The position numbers and the translations under genes are program-made. The notes beneath the pieces were generated by a model. That model was not told the DNA's origin. It made no database searches and saw nothing but the letters and a program-made list of their open reading frames with translations. This document shows, piece by piece, positions 44,769 to 54,740 of a stretch of 64,000 bases of DNA. Within the stretch, counting starts at the first letter, position 1. The number at the start of each line of letters is the position of its first letter. This DNA is from Stutzerimonas stutzeri (lineage in GTDB: Bacteria > Pseudomonadota > Gammaproteobacteria > Pseudomonadales > Pseudomonadaceae), in assembly GCF_018138085.1 (NCBI RefSeq), contig NZ_CP073105.1, forward strand, positions 1,178,001 to 1,242,000. The letters run 5' to 3'.

Positions 44769-46520
44769 TTATCGGACCTGTTGCAGGCTGTCCACCGTCA
44801 GCTCTAATGCCTTGCGCATGTCCAGCCTCGCCGAGCGGCCAATGTCCCGGTTGTCCAATTGATAGCCGCGTTCGGAAGGCAGGATCGGTGCAGTCAGGTC
44901 ATCCGCTTCTGCCGCTTCGAAATCGCTGTTGCGGCCGATGGTCAGCGCGCTTCGGCGTAATAGTTCGCGCAACTGTTCAGGCGCCAGGGCTGGATTGATC
45001 GACAACATGGCGCCGACGATGCCGGTGACCATGGGGGTTGCGTAGGAAGTACCGCAGTGCACCTCGCCGCGCTTGCCCGTTTGCAGCGTGGCCGCGCGGG
45101 TGCAGGCGGACGCGGTGATGTCGACGCGCATGTCCACGTTCGAGGACGGACGCTTGGTCACGTAGTCCGGATGTTCGACCGGCACATCCTTGCTGAAATC
45201 GCGCTGATGGGCGCCCACCACCAACAATTGCTCGGTGATGAAGGAGGAGGGCAGGCGGTAATCGTCCTGGCCCGAGCGGGCCGAGCCGTTGCCGGCCGAG
45301 TTGACCACCAGCACATCGGGATGCTCGCGGCGCAGCCAGAGGAAGAATTCTTCCAGCAGCTCTTCGTAACCACTCATGGCGACCCCCGAGCGAATCAGCG
45401 AGTCCACCTCTTCCCCCTCGACATCTCGCGTGCCGATGCGATGAATCCCCCAACTCCAGTTCAGCACCCGTACGCCGTCCTCGACCAGGTTGACCGAGGC
45501 CGCGACGTTGGCGGTGATACCGGCGTCCGAGTTGCGCTCGACGATGACCTCGAAGCCTGCGCTCGCCGGCTCGATCGACGTTAGAAAGCCGCGGTCTTGC
45601 GCTTCGACGCTGCGTGCGGCCAGGATGCCAGTGACGCTGGTGCCGTGTTCCGCTGGCGATTGCGCATCGCGGGCATAAACGCAGGTGCGAGGCGTATTCG
45701 GATCGCACTCGCCGAGATAGGCCGTGAATTCGGGCGAGTCGAAGTCGACGTCGCGCTCGATGATGCCGATGCGCACCGGCTGGGCCTTGATCGGGGCGCT
45801 CTGTGCCGGCAGCCGCCGTTGGTAGAAGTCCACTGCATCGAGGAAGCGATTGGCGACCCACTCACTGGTGCGTGGCTTGGGTTGCTTGTCTTGTTCCAGC
45901 GGCTCTTCGGCACCGGATTCCTCGATGATCACGGCATCCACGCTCGTTTCGCTGCCCAGGCGCAGCACCAGCGCGTCGCGTTCGGTCAGGTTCTTTACCG
46001 GTAGCCGCAGCTGGTAGGTGTTGAGCGGCGCAATGGCACCCACCACTTCGGCACCGTACTTCTCCGCCAGGCGCCGCGACTCGTGCAGTCCGTCGTGGTC
46101 CTCCTCGATGATCACGCTGACCAGGTCCACATAGGTGGTCAGGCCGTCCATGTTCTTGGCGACTTCGTCCGGACCCGCCGGCACCACGTGGCTGCCATTG
46201 AGGGTGAGCCAGACCGGATTGCTGCGGTGCTCACCTTGCTCCAGCCAGAGCGGACCACTTCGATGGTTCTGTCTACTCAGGGCCAGGCGAAGCCGGCCAT
46301 CCTGCGCCCGGGTCGCCTCGACGGGCTTGCCGCGAAGCATCACGTTCAAATCGTCGCGGGTGAGCCCCTCGCTGCGCAGGCAGAAGGTCATGTGCTCAGC
46401 GGAGAAGAGATCGCCGCAGCGCTGCAGGTCCTTGAGCCGCAACGGCTGTTCCTCGGCGGCTGCGGTACCGAGGCCAAGCGCGAGCGCAAGCGCGGTTAGA
46501 GGGCGTGCGATGGGCCTCAT
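44769..46520 (-). CDS. Secreted S8-family (subtilase) peptidase-like protein with Asp-to-Glu triad change
   Basis: 583 residues. The signal peptide is about residues 1-22 (MRPIARPLTALALALGLGTAAA). An N-terminal region of about 200 residues without a recognised domain precedes the S8 fold. Triad positions: Glu255 in RIGIIERDVDFDSPEF where subtilases have Asp, His292 in AEHGTSVTGILAA, and Ser492 in CGTSYATPMVTG; the oxyanion Asn is in VVNSAGNGS. The ATG at 46520 overlaps the egtD stop (ATGA), so its translation is coupled to the ergothioneine genes. Glu may still support catalysis, or the protein may be inactive. Confidence 0.85.
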   Translation of the reverse strand: MRPIARPLTALALALGLGTAAAEEQPLRLKDLQRCGDLFSAEHMTFCLRSEGLTRDDLNVMLRGKPVEATRAQDGRLRLALSRQNHRSGPLWLEQGEHRSNPVWLTLNGSHVVPAGPDEVAKNMDGLTTYVDLVSVIIEEDHDGLHESRRLAEKYGAEVVGAIAPLNTYQLRLPVKNLTERDALVLRLGSETSVDAVIIEESGAEEPLEQDKQPKPRTSEWVANRFLDAVDFYQRRLPAQSAPIKAQPVRIGIIERDVDFDSPEFTAYLGECDPNTPRTCVYARDAQSPAEHGTSVTGILAARSVEAQDRGFLTSIEPASAGFEVIVERNSDAGITANVAASVNLVEDGVRVLNWSWGIHRIGTRDVEGEEVDSLIRSGVAMSGYEELLEEFFLWLRREHPDVLVVNSAGNGSARSGQDDYRLPSSFITEQLLVVGAHQRDFSKDVPVEHPDYVTKRPSSNVDMRVDITASACTRAATLQTGKRGEVHCGTSYATPMVTGIVGAMLSINPALAPEQLRELLRRSALTIGRNSDFEAAEADDLTAPILPSERGYQLDNRDIGRSARLDMRKALELTVDSLQQVR

Positions 46521-47482
46521 GAACGGCGTTGCAGGTAATGGACGCTGAACAGGTCCTGGGCATCGGTCCATTGGCCGCTGCAATCGAAGCCGGCGCTGCT
46601 GGCGAGCGCGGCGAAGGACTGCAGCGTGTATTTGTAGGAATTCTCGGTATGCAGGCTTTCACCGGCGTCGAAATGAAAGCGCTGGCCTTCGATGGTGATG
46701 TCCTGTGCTTCGCGGCTGATCAGGTGCATCTCGATCCGCGAATCCTGCTCGTTGAAAAATGCCTGATGGGTGAAGCGCGACGGATCGATATCGCTGTCCA
46801 GCTCCTGGCGGATGCGCTGTAGCAGGTTGAGGTTGAACGCCGCGGTGACGTGGGCGCGGTCGTTATAGGCCGCCTCCAGCACGCTGCGGTCCTTGACCAG
46901 GTCCACGCCAATCAGCACGCCGCCGCCCGGCGGGAGAATCTCATGCAGGTGCCCGAGCAGCCTGCGCGCTTCCAGCGGGGTGAAGTTGCCGATGCTCGAG
47001 CCGGGAAAGAACACCAGCGGATGGTGAATGGTGAAGTCGTCCGGCAGTTTCAGTTCATCGGAGAAATCCGCGCAGGCCGCATGGACCTCGAGCCAGGGGT
47101 AATCGGCGGCGAGTCGCTGAGTGCTGGTCAGGAGGAAGTCCTCGGAGATGTCGATGCCCAGATAGCTGACCGGACGCAGCCCCTCGAGCAGGAGGCGGAC
47201 CTTGCGGCTGGCGCCGCTGCCCAGTTCGATCAGGTCGGTCTGCGGGCCGGCGATTTCCAGTATTTCGTTCGCCGCATTGGCGAGGATCTTTTCCTCGGTG
47301 CGGGTCACGTAGTATTCGGGCTGCAGGCAGATCTCCTCGAACAGCTCGGAGCCGCGTCGATCGTAGAAGAACTTCGGCGAGATGCGCTTGGGTGTTGCGG
47401 CGAAGCCTGCCAGCGCCTCGTCGCGCAGGGAGCTGTCGTGGGTTGGCTGCGTCTGGTCATGAAAGTGTACGGCTAGTGCCAT
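46517..47482 (-). CDS. egtD: L-histidine N-alpha-methyltransferase EgtD
   Basis: Trimethylates histidine to hercynine using S-adenosylmethionine, the first step of ergothioneine synthesis. 321 residues. FFYDRRGSELFEEICLQPEYYVTRTEEKIL is the EgtD histidine-pocket region and LIELGSGASRKVRLLLEGL the SAM loop. LVFFPGSSIGNFTPLEA and the C-terminal SLHTENSYKYTLQSFAALA are also typical. It starts 3 bases after the egtB stop and is followed by the overlapping peptidase gene. Confidence 0.95.
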   Translation of the reverse strand: MALAVHFHDQTQPTHDSSLRDEALAGFAATPKRISPKFFYDRRGSELFEEICLQPEYYVTRTEEKILANAANEILEIAGPQTDLIELGSGASRKVRLLLEGLRPVSYLGIDISEDFLLTSTQRLAADYPWLEVHAACADFSDELKLPDDFTIHHPLVFFPGSSIGNFTPLEARRLLGHLHEILPPGGGVLIGVDLVKDRSVLEAAYNDRAHVTAAFNLNLLQRIRQELDSDIDPSRFTHQAFFNEQDSRIEMHLISREAQDITIEGQRFHFDAGESLHTENSYKYTLQSFAALASSAGFDCSGQWTDAQDLFSVHYLQRRS

Positions 47483-47485
47483 GTT

Positions 47486-48781
47486 TCATAGCTCCCTGGC
47501 CAGGCGCAGCCCGGCGAATTGCCAGCGCATCGCCGGCTGAAAGAAGTTGCGGTAGGTCGCGCGGATGTGGGCCTCCGGCGTTGCGCAACAGCCGCCGCGC
47601 AGCACCATCTGGCCCGACATGAATTTCCCGTTGTATTCGCCCAGGCTGCCCTCCAGCGGGCGGAACCCGGGGTAGGGGCGGTAGGCGCTGGCCGTCCATT
47701 CCCAGACGTCGCCGAATAGCTGAGCCGGCCCTTCATGCGGGACGCTGGCAGGAACAGGTTGCAGATGATCGCTTTCCAGAAAGTTGCCACGCCGTGGCTG
47801 GTCAGTGGCGGCGACTTCCCATTCGGCTTCGGTGGGCAAGCGGGCACCGGCCCAGCGCGCATAAGCGTCCGCTTCATAGAAGCTGACGTGGCAGACGGGC
47901 GCTTCCAGATCCAGCGGCTGCAAGCCGCCGAGTGTCATTTCGCACCAGCCGCCGTCCTCGCGGTGCCAGTACAGCGGCGCGTTCCAGCCATGCTGGCGGA
48001 TGTGGGCCCAGCCATCGGACAGCCAGAGCTCGCTGCGCGCGTAGCCGCCGTCGGCAATGAAGGACAGGTATTCGCGATTGCTTACCAGGCGGTCGGCCAG
48101 CTGAAAGTCCTCGACGAACTGCCGGTGCCGCGGCGTCTCGCAATCGAAGGCAAAGCCACTGCCGGCATGGCCGATATGACGCACGCCGCCGGCATAGCTG
48201 TGCCAGCGGACGCGGTCGTTGTGCAGCGCGGGCGCGGGTTTCAGGTCGCTGCGATACACCGGGTGCAGCGGGTTGTGCGCCAGGATGTGCTTGATGTCCA
48301 TCAGCAGCAGTTCCTGATGCTGCTGCTCGTGCTGCAGGCCCAGCTCGACCCTGCGCATGATTTCACCGGCGTGCTGTTGTGGCGGGTTGCCGAGCAAGTC
48401 GCCCATCGCCCGGTCGACGTGCTGGCGGAAGCGGTAGACCTCCTCCACGCCAGGCCGCGAGATCAGCCCGCGCTGGCTGCGTGGGAACGGCGTGCCGTGG
48501 GTTTCGTAATAGGAGTTGAACAGGTAGTCGTAGGCCGGATCGAGCGGCTTGTAGCCGGGCAGATAAGGTTTGAGCAGGAAGGCTTCGAAGAACCAGCTGA
48601 CATGCGCCAGATGCCACTTGGGCGGGCTGACGTCGGGCATGCTCTGGATGACGTAGTCTTCGGTCTGCAACGGGGCGCAAATCGCTTCGCTGGTCGCGCG
48701 AACCTGCCGGAAGCGTTGCAGCAGGTAGTCCAGTTCGGCCAGAGCCGGCTGTTCCGCCCGCTGTTGTGCCAGGTTCCCCAT
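47486..48781 (-). CDS. egtB: Ergothioneine sulfoxide synthase EgtB
   Basis: Non-haem iron enzyme that joins hercynine to a thiol donor (cysteine or gamma-glutamylcysteine) as the sulfoxide. 431 residues. The DinB-like N-terminal domain gives iron ligands in PKWHLAHVSWFFE and HEQQHQELL (His151, His155). The C-terminal FGE-sulfatase domain has RLPTEAEWEVAA, LFGDVWEWTASAYRPYPGF and VLRGGCCATP. The ATG at 48781 is selected because GAGGGGGAA lies 6 bases upstream. EgtA, EgtC and EgtE are not encoded nearby, as in many two-gene proteobacterial clusters. Confidence 0.95.
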   Translation of the reverse strand: MGNLAQQRAEQPALAELDYLLQRFRQVRATSEAICAPLQTEDYVIQSMPDVSPPKWHLAHVSWFFEAFLLKPYLPGYKPLDPAYDYLFNSYYETHGTPFPRSQRGLISRPGVEEVYRFRQHVDRAMGDLLGNPPQQHAGEIMRRVELGLQHEQQHQELLLMDIKHILAHNPLHPVYRSDLKPAPALHNDRVRWHSYAGGVRHIGHAGSGFAFDCETPRHRQFVEDFQLADRLVSNREYLSFIADGGYARSELWLSDGWAHIRQHGWNAPLYWHREDGGWCEMTLGGLQPLDLEAPVCHVSFYEADAYARWAGARLPTEAEWEVAATDQPRRGNFLESDHLQPVPASVPHEGPAQLFGDVWEWTASAYRPYPGFRPLEGSLGEYNGKFMSGQMVLRGGCCATPEAHIRATYRNFFQPAMRWQFAGLRLAREL

Positions 48782-49205
48782 GGTGCGTTCCCCCTCGTTC
48801 GCCATTCGAAAGCTCGACTGCGGGCGGCCGAACCGCCTCTATAGCGACCCGAAGCGAGGCGCAAAAGTTTCTGTCATGGGTCGGTCGCATGCCCGCCTGT
48901 AGAGCAAAGCAGCAGGACGAGCGGCCGGAAAGGCGAGCCGACGATTGTGCAGCGCCGGTATGTCTGCCTCATGGCGGCCCGTGGATGGAGTGAACGCCGC
49001 GGGGCCGGATACGGGCGGTCGCGGTTGTCCGCTGCGCGCCGGTACTTCCTGGGTTCTGCAACGCTCGTATTTCGCGTTGCGCCTGAGTCGTCGATGCCTC
49101 GCAGCGAGCTACGAGCGCAACGCGATTTCTCGGCGGCCAGGCGCGCAAAACCCACGCCCAGGCCGTGGTAGCGGGTCGCTCATGGTCGATTCGGATGAGG
49201 GCGGC
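48782..49205. other. Intergenic region with interleaved inverted repeats
   Basis: No gene is supported in these 424 bases. Two inverted repeats interleave: CGCTCGTA (49062) with TACGAGCG (49110), and CGCGTTGCG (49073) with CGCAACGCG (49116). As RNA they would form a pseudoknot-like topology rather than nested stems. Confidence 0.4.
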
Positions 49206-49517
49206 TCAGTAGTTCGGTGGGGTTTCCGGAATGCCGGTGTCGTCATCCAGCGCCGGCATGGTCCAGGGCTCGAGGCGCTGGCCCTTCTCTTCCACGTCAA
49301 GTCGCGCCTGCTCGATGACACCGCCGAGACGTTGCGCACTGATGTATTCCTCGTGTGACACGCTGGGCACACGCAGCACCTCGGCACCGCTACCCGACAT
49401 GACCGTGAAGCCGAAACTGTCCTCGTCCGGGTTGGCGCTGGTAACGCAGCCGCACGGCAGGAACGCTTCGGAGACGAGCTGCATCGCTTCGTCCAGGTTC
49501 AGGGCTTGATTGATCAT
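49206..49517 (-). CDS. Small conserved-type protein, unknown function
   Basis: 103 residues, cytosolic, acidic. It begins MINQALNLDEAMQLVSEAFLPCGCV. A central FTVMSGSGAEVLRVPSVSHEEY strand-rich part is followed by a helix, GGVIEQARLDVEEKGQRLEPW. The start at 49517 is favoured by GGAGA 7 bases before it over an in-frame ATG four codons upstream. Similar proteins are common in Pseudomonas; no role known. Confidence 0.75.
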   Translation of the reverse strand: MINQALNLDEAMQLVSEAFLPCGCVTSANPDEDSFGFTVMSGSGAEVLRVPSVSHEEYISAQRLGGVIEQARLDVEEKGQRLEPWTMPALDDDTGIPETPPNY

Positions 49518-49650
49518 GGTGTTCTCCATCGACGGGCTGTCTCAAGTGGACCCTCAAGCGGCGGCGCCGTTTCCTTCCGCTTGACGGGTAGGCGACGGGC
49601 TGTGGCGAGACGGCCTTGTAGATGCGCCGTCGCGGCAGCATATTCAGGCC

Positions 49651-52600
49651 ATGACAGACCCAACCGTTTCCGACGCGCTGGCGACTTTCCACCCGGCGGT
49701 GGCCGGCTGGTTCGGCCGCAGTTTTCCCGCACCCACGCCGGCTCAGGCCCGCGCCTGGCCGCTGATCCGTGCCGGCCGCTCGACGCTGGTGGCGGCGCCC
49801 ACCGGCTCGGGCAAGACGCTGACCGCCTTTCTCGCTGCCATCGACCAGCTGGTGCAGGAGGATATCGCCGAAGGCGGGCTACCGGACCGGACCGCGGTGC
49901 TCTACGTCTCGCCGCTCAAGGCGCTGTCCAATGACATCCACGTCAATCTCGAGCAGCCGCTGGCGGGCATTTCGGCAGAGCTGCAAACGCTCGGCCTGCC
50001 ACCGCTGGAAATCCGCACCGCCGTACGCACCGGCGACACGCCGCAGGCCGAGCGTGCGGCGATGCGCAAGCGGGTGCCGCACATCCTGGTGACGACGCCG
50101 GAGTCGCTCTATGTGCTGCTCGGCTCCGAGTCGGGCCGGCAGATGCTGGGCCATGTGCGCAGCGTGATCGTCGACGAGATCCATGCCATCGCCGGCAACA
50201 AGCGTGGCAGCCACCTGGCGCTATCGCTGGAGCGGCTGGAAGCGTTGTGCGGGCAGCCACTGGTGCGTGTCGGGCTGTCGGCGACACAGAAGCCCATCGA
50301 AGCGGTGGCCGATTTCCTGGTTGGCGCCGGGCGCGACTGCGAAATCATCGATGTGGGCCATGGCCGGGCGCGCGACCTCGCCCTGGAGGTGCCGCCGGTC
50401 CCGCTGGAAGCGGTGATGAGCAACGATGTCTGGGAGCTGGTCTACGACCGGCTGGCCGTGTTGGCGGGTGAACATCGCACCACGCTGGTCTTCGTAAACA
50501 CCCGGCGGATGGCCGAACGGGCCGCACGGCATTTGAGCGAGCGGCTGGGCAACACGGTGGTTGCGGCCCACCACGGCAGTCTCGCGCGCGAACAGCGGCT
50601 GGATGCCGAACAGCGGCTCAAACGCGGCGAGCTGCGGGTGCTGGTGGCTACCGCGTCGCTGGAGTTGGGGATCGACATCGGCGACGTCGAGTTGGTGTGC
50701 CAGCTGGGCTCGCCGCGGTCGATTTCCGCCTTCCTGCAGCGCGTCGGCCGTGCCGGCCACCAGGTCGGCGGCATCTCCAAGGGGCGGCTGTTTCCAAGTT
50801 CACGCGACGACCTGATCGAATGCGCCGCCTTGCTCGATGCCGTGCGCCGAGGCGAGCTGGATACCCTGGTGATCCCCACGGCTCCGCTGGACGTGCTGGC
50901 GCAGCAGATCGTGGCCGAGGTGTCGTGCCGGGAATGGCAGGAGGATGCGTTGTTCGCATTGATCCGTCGGGCCATGCCTTACGCCGATTTGAGCGAGGCG
51001 GATTATCAGGCGCTTCTGGCGATGCTCGCCGAGGGCTACACCACCCGCCACGGGGCACGCGGCGCCTACCTGCACCGCGATCTGGTCAACCGCAGCCTGC
51101 GGGGACGACGCGGAGGTCGTCTGACCGCGCTGACCTCCGGCGGCACCATTGCCGACAATTCCGACTACTCGGTGCTGCTGGAACCCCAGGGCTTCAACAT
51201 CGGCACGGTCAACGAGGATTTTGCCGTCGAGAGCCTGACCGGCGATGTCTTCCAGCTCGGCAATACCTCCTACCGCATCATCAAGGTCGAGCCCGGCCGC
51301 GTGCGCGTCGAGGATGCCCAGGGCCAACCGCCGAACATCCCGTTCTGGCTGGGCGAAGCGCCGGGGCGCAGCGACGAGTTGTCCGCAGCGGTGGCCAGGT
51401 TGCGTGGGGAGATCGATGTGCGTCTGAGCACCGCCGCCCCTCACCCCAGCCCTCTCCCCGGAGGGGAGAGGGGGCGGTCCGAGTGGGTTGAAAACGATGT
51501 GTCCGGCTCGGAATTGGGAGGGGCAGCGGAGGGGCCGGTGGGCGTTGCGACGCGTTCGGTGGCCGCAGGCTTGTCTCCCTTACCTGAAGGGGTGATTGAG
51601 GCGCATCGTGCCACCGCCGCCCCTCACCCCAGCCCTCTCCCCGGAGGGGAGAAGGGGCGGTCCGAGTGGGTTGAAAAGGATGCGTCCTGCTCGGAGTTGG
51701 GAGGGGCAGTGGAGGGGCCGGTGCGCGCTGCGACGCGTTCGGCGGCCGCAGGCTTGCCTTCCTTGCCTGAGGGAAAGATCGAGGCCCATCGTGCCACCGC
51801 CGCCCCTCACCCCAGCCCTCTCCCCGGAGGGAAGAAGGGGCAGTCCGAGTGGGTTGAAAAGAATGTGTCCGGCTCGGAGTTGGGAGGGGCAGCGGAGGAT
51901 CCGATAGGTGCTACGACGCGTCCGGTGGCCGCAGGCTTGCCTTCCTTGCCTGAGGGAAAGATCGAGGCCCATCGTGCCACCGCCGCCCCTCACCCCAGCC
52001 CTCTCCCCGGAGGGGAGAGGGGGCAGTCCGAGTGGGTTGGAAAGGATGTGTCCGGCTCGGAGTTGGGAGGGGCAGCGAAGGATCCGATGGGCGCTACGAC
52101 GCGTCCGCTGGCCGCAGGCTTGTCTCCCTCGCCCCAAGGGGGAGAGGGCCGGGGTGAGGGGGGAGCGGCGCGCACGGTCGATCTGATGCCTGCCATCGAC
52201 TGGCTCACCGACACCCTCGGCCTGCCGGAAGCCGCCGCTCGCCAGATCGTCGAATACCTCGCTCGCGCCCGTTCCGCGCTGGGCGCGCTGCCGACGCAGC
52301 AGCGGTTGATCATGGAGCGCTTCTTCGACGAGTCCGGTGGCACCCAGCTGGTCATTCATTCGCCGTTCGGCAGCCGGATCAACCGGGCCTGGGGGCTGGC
52401 GCTGCGCAAGCGCTTCTGTCGCACCTTCAACTTCGAGCTGCAGGCCGCGGCGACCGAGGACGCGATCATCTTTTCGCTGTCCACCAGCCACAGCTTCCCG
52501 CTCGATGAAGTGTGGCGTTACCTGCACGCTAACAGCGCCGAGTCCGTGCTGGTCCAGGCCTTGCTCGACGCACCGCTGTTCGGCGTGCGCTGGCGTTGGA

Positions 52601-54705
52601 ACGCGACCACCGCGCTGGCGCTGCCGCGCATGGCCGGTGGGCGCAAGGTCGCGCCGCAGCTGCAACGGATGAAGAGCGAGGATCTGCTCGCCAGCGTCTT
52701 CCCGGATCAGGTCGCCTGCGTGGAGAACATCGTCGGCGAGCGTGAAGTACCCGACCATCCGCTGGTGGCACAAACACTGGACGATTGCCTGCACGAAGCC
52801 ATGGACAGCGAAGGCTGGCTGGCGCTGTTACGGCGCATCGAGGCGGGCGATATCGAGCTGCTGGCGCGTGACTTGCCGGCGCCATCGCCGCTGGCCATGG
52901 AGGTGCTGGGCGCGCGACCCTACGCCTTTCTCGACGACGCGCCGCTGGAAGAGCGCCGAACCCAGGCCGTACTCAACCGCCGCTGGACCGATCCCGAGTC
53001 GGCCGACGATCTCGGCGCGCTGGACGTCGCGGCGATCACGGCGGTGGGTGAGGAAGCCTGGCCCCAGGCGCGCAATGCGGACGAACTGCATGAGGCGCTC
53101 ACAGGGCTGGGCTGCATCGCTGAGGCGGAAGCGCAGGCCGATCCGCAATGGCCGGCCTGGCTGAACGAGCTGGCCCGCGGCGGGCGTGCAACGCGGATGC
53201 AGGTCGCACAAGACCGTGCACTTTGGTTGCCCATCGAGCGTCTCGCGCTGTTGCAGTCCATCTACCCCAGCGCTCGTTGTGAGCCAGCTCTCGAACCCTT
53301 GCCCGGCTTCGATCGGCCATCGAGCGAGGATGATGCGCTGGTCGAGCTGATCCGCGCGCGCCTGACCGGCTTCGGCCCCTTGCCTGTGCCGCTGATCGCC
53401 CGGCCGCTGGCCTTGCCGGCCTCGGCGGTCGCGCTGGCGCTCACGCGCCTGGAGTCCGAAGGCTATGTGCTGCGCGGCCGCTTCACGCCCGGCGCTCGTG
53501 AGGACGAGTGGTGCGAGCGCCATCTGCTGGCGCGCATCCACCGTTACACGGTCAAGCGCTTGCGCCGCGAGATCGAACCGGTGGAGCGCGCCGACTTCAT
53601 GCGTTTTCTGTGCGACTGGCAGCACCTGTCCGAGTCGACGCGCATGCAGGGCCGCGATGCGCTCGCTACGGTAGTCGAGCAACTGAAAGGCTTTCAGGCT
53701 GCCGCGGGCGCCTGGGAGAGCGATCTGCTGCCCGCGCGTCTGAAGGACTATGGCGGCACCTGGCTGGATGAGCTGTGCCGCTCCGGGCGCATAGTCTGGA
53801 CGCGTCTGGCCGGGCGGATCAAAGCCAGCAGCGGCCCGGTGCGCGGCACGCCCATCGTGCTGCTGCCGCGCCGGCAACTGGCGGCCTGGTATGCATTGGC
53901 CAGCGAGGCGCCGCCACCAGAGTTGTCATCCCGTGCGCAGCGGGTGTTCGAGACGCTGCAGGGGCAGGGCGCCTTGTTCTTCGACGAACTGCAGCAGGAC
54001 GCCCGCCTGTTGCGTAGCGAACTCGAGGATGCCCTGGGTGAGCTGGTCGCGGTCGGGCTGGTCAATGCCGACAGCTTCGCCGGTTTGCGTGCGTTATTGG
54101 CGCCCGCGGCGAAGCGTTCACGCAGCACCCGACAGAGCCGCGGCGGTGCCTTCATCGGCGGCATGGCCGACGCCGGTCGCTGGGCCCTGGTGCGCAAGGG
54201 TACGCCGGCACTGGCTGATTCCTCGGCTCGCCGGCCGGTGCTCGATCCCGAAGCGCTGGAGCACATTGCGCTGACCTTGCTGCGTCGCTACGGCGTGGTG
54301 TTCTGGCTCCTTCTCGACCGCGAGGCCGATTGGCTTCCGCCTTGGCGAGAGCTCCTGCGCGTCTACCACCGGCTCGAAGCGCGCGGCGACATCCGTGGCG
54401 GGCGTTTCGTGGCGGGCGTGCCGGGCGAACAGTTCGCCTTGCCCGAGGCGGTTGCTTTGTTGCGCGAGGTACGCAAGCGATCGCCAATCGGCGAGATGAT
54501 CGCCGTCTCGGCGGTCGACCCGTTGAATCAGGTCGGCACGCTGCTACCCGGCGAACGGGTACCCGCAGTGCCGGGCAACCGCATCCTCTATCGCGACGGC
54601 GTACCGCTGGCGCTACTGATCGCCGGCAAACCGGAGCTGTTGGCGGAGCTGAACGAAGACGACCAGCGAAAGGCGAGGCAACTGTTGGCGGTGGCCAGGC
54701 GATAG
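49651..54705 (+). CDS. lhr: Lhr-type ATP-dependent DNA helicase with an in-frame amplified repeat insertion
   Basis: Superfamily 2 helicase linked to DNA repair. 1684 residues, against about 1400-1550 in relatives. Motifs: APTGSGKT ending at residue 56, [16 protein letters not shown] at 175-178, [21 protein letters not shown] and QRVGRAGHQ. The Lhr core and winged-helix parts extend to about residue 590. Residues 594-837 are four copies of a 61-residue Pro/Gly/Glu-rich repeat (opening [11 protein letters not shown]) encoded by 183-bp DNA repeats. The conserved Lhr C-terminal region then resumes at about residue 840 ([37 protein letters not shown]) and runs to the end. All frames remain open, so the full protein could be made. 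Confidence 0.93.
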   Translation: MTDPTVSDALATFHPAVAGWFGRSFPAPTPAQARAWPLIRAGRSTLVAAPTGSGKTLTAFLAAIDQLVQEDIAEGGLPDRTAVLYVSPLKALSNDIHVNLEQPLAGISAELQTLGLPPLEIRTAVRTGDTPQAERAAMRKRVPHILVTTPESLYVLLGSESGRQMLGHVRSVIVDEIHAIAGNKRGSHLALSLERLEALCGQPLVRVGLSATQKPIEAVADFLVGAGRDCEIIDVGHGRARDLALEVPPVPLEAVMSNDVWELVYDRLAVLAGEHRTTLVFVNTRRMAERAARHLSERLGNTVVAAHHGSLAREQRLDAEQRLKRGELRVLVATASLELGIDIGDVELVCQLGSPRSISAFLQRVGRAGHQVGGISKGRLFPSSRDDLIECAALLDAVRRGELDTLVIPTAPLDVLAQQIVAEVSCREWQEDALFALIRRAMPYADLSEADYQALLAMLAEGYTTRHGARGAYLHRDLVNRSLRGRRGGRLTALTSGGTIADNSDYSVLLEPQGFNIGTVNEDFAVESLTGDVFQLGNTSYRIIKVEPGRVRVEDAQGQPPNIPFWLGEAPGRSDELSAAVARLRGEIDVRLSTAAPHPSPLPGGERGRSEWVENDVSGSELGGAAEGPVGVATRSVAAGLSPLPEGVIEAHRATAAPHPSPLPGGEKGRSEWVEKDASCSELGGAVEGPVRAATRSAAAGLPSLPEGKIEAHRATAAPHPSPLPGGKKGQSEWVEKNVSGSELGGAAEDPIGATTRPVAAGLPSLPEGKIEAHRATAAPHPSPLPGGERGQSEWVGKDVSGSELGGAAKDPMGATTRPLAAGLSPSPQGGEGRGEGGAARTVDLMPAIDWLTDTLGLPEAAARQIVEYLARARSALGALPTQQRLIMERFFDESGGTQLVIHSPFGSRINRAWGLALRKRFCRTFNFELQAAATEDAIIFSLSTSHSFPLDEVWRYLHANSAESVLVQALLDAPLFGVRWRWNATTALALPRMAGGRKVAPQLQRMKSEDLLASVFPDQVACVENIVGEREVPDHPLVAQTLDDCLHEAMDSEGWLALLRRIEAGDIELLARDLPAPSPLAMEVLGARPYAFLDDAPLEERRTQAVLNRRWTDPESADDLGALDVAAITAVGEEAWPQARNADELHEALTGLGCIAEAEAQADPQWPAWLNELARGGRATRMQVAQDRALWLPIERLALLQSIYPSARCEPALEPLPGFDRPSSEDDALVELIRARLTGFGPLPVPLIARPLALPASAVALALTRLESEGYVLRGRFTPGAREDEWCERHLLARIHRYTVKRLRREIEPVERADFMRFLCDWQHLSESTRMQGRDALATVVEQLKGFQAAAGAWESDLLPARLKDYGGTWLDELCRSGRIVWTRLAGRIKASSGPVRGTPIVLLPRRQLAAWYALASEAPPPELSSRAQRVFETLQGQGALFFDELQQDARLLRSELEDALGELVAVGLVNADSFAGLRALLAPAAKRSRSTRQSRGGAFIGGMADAGRWALVRKGTPALADSSARRPVLDPEALEHIALTLLRRYGVVFWLLLDREADWLPPWRELLRVYHRLEARGDIRGGRFVAGVPGEQFALPEAVALLREVRKRSPIGEMIAVSAVDPLNQVGTLLPGERVPAVPGNRILYRDGVPLALLIAGKPELLAELNEDDQRKARQLLAVARR
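51430..52161. repeat. Four tandem 183-bp copies of an extragenic palindromic element inside lhr
   Basis: Units start at 51430, 51613, 51796 and 51979, exactly 183 bp apart. Each opens with a CCCCTCACCCC lead and the stem CCCTCTCCCC-GGA-GGGGAGAGGG or a close variant. The array ends with an inverted copy of the same lead and stem at 52124-52161, so the insert is bounded by inverted repeats. The unit length is a multiple of three and keeps frame. The same element lies between genes at 3223-3260. Confidence 0.93.
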
Positions 54706-54740
54706 CGGATGGACGGTAAAGACGGTGGGAAGCAAACAGC

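Noticed and set aside
51430..52161. The 61-residue Lhr repeat as a genuine conserved protein domain
   Set aside because: The same DNA occurs outside genes at 3223-3260 and the array is bounded by an inverted copy, so it is a DNA repeat first and protein only by being in frame.
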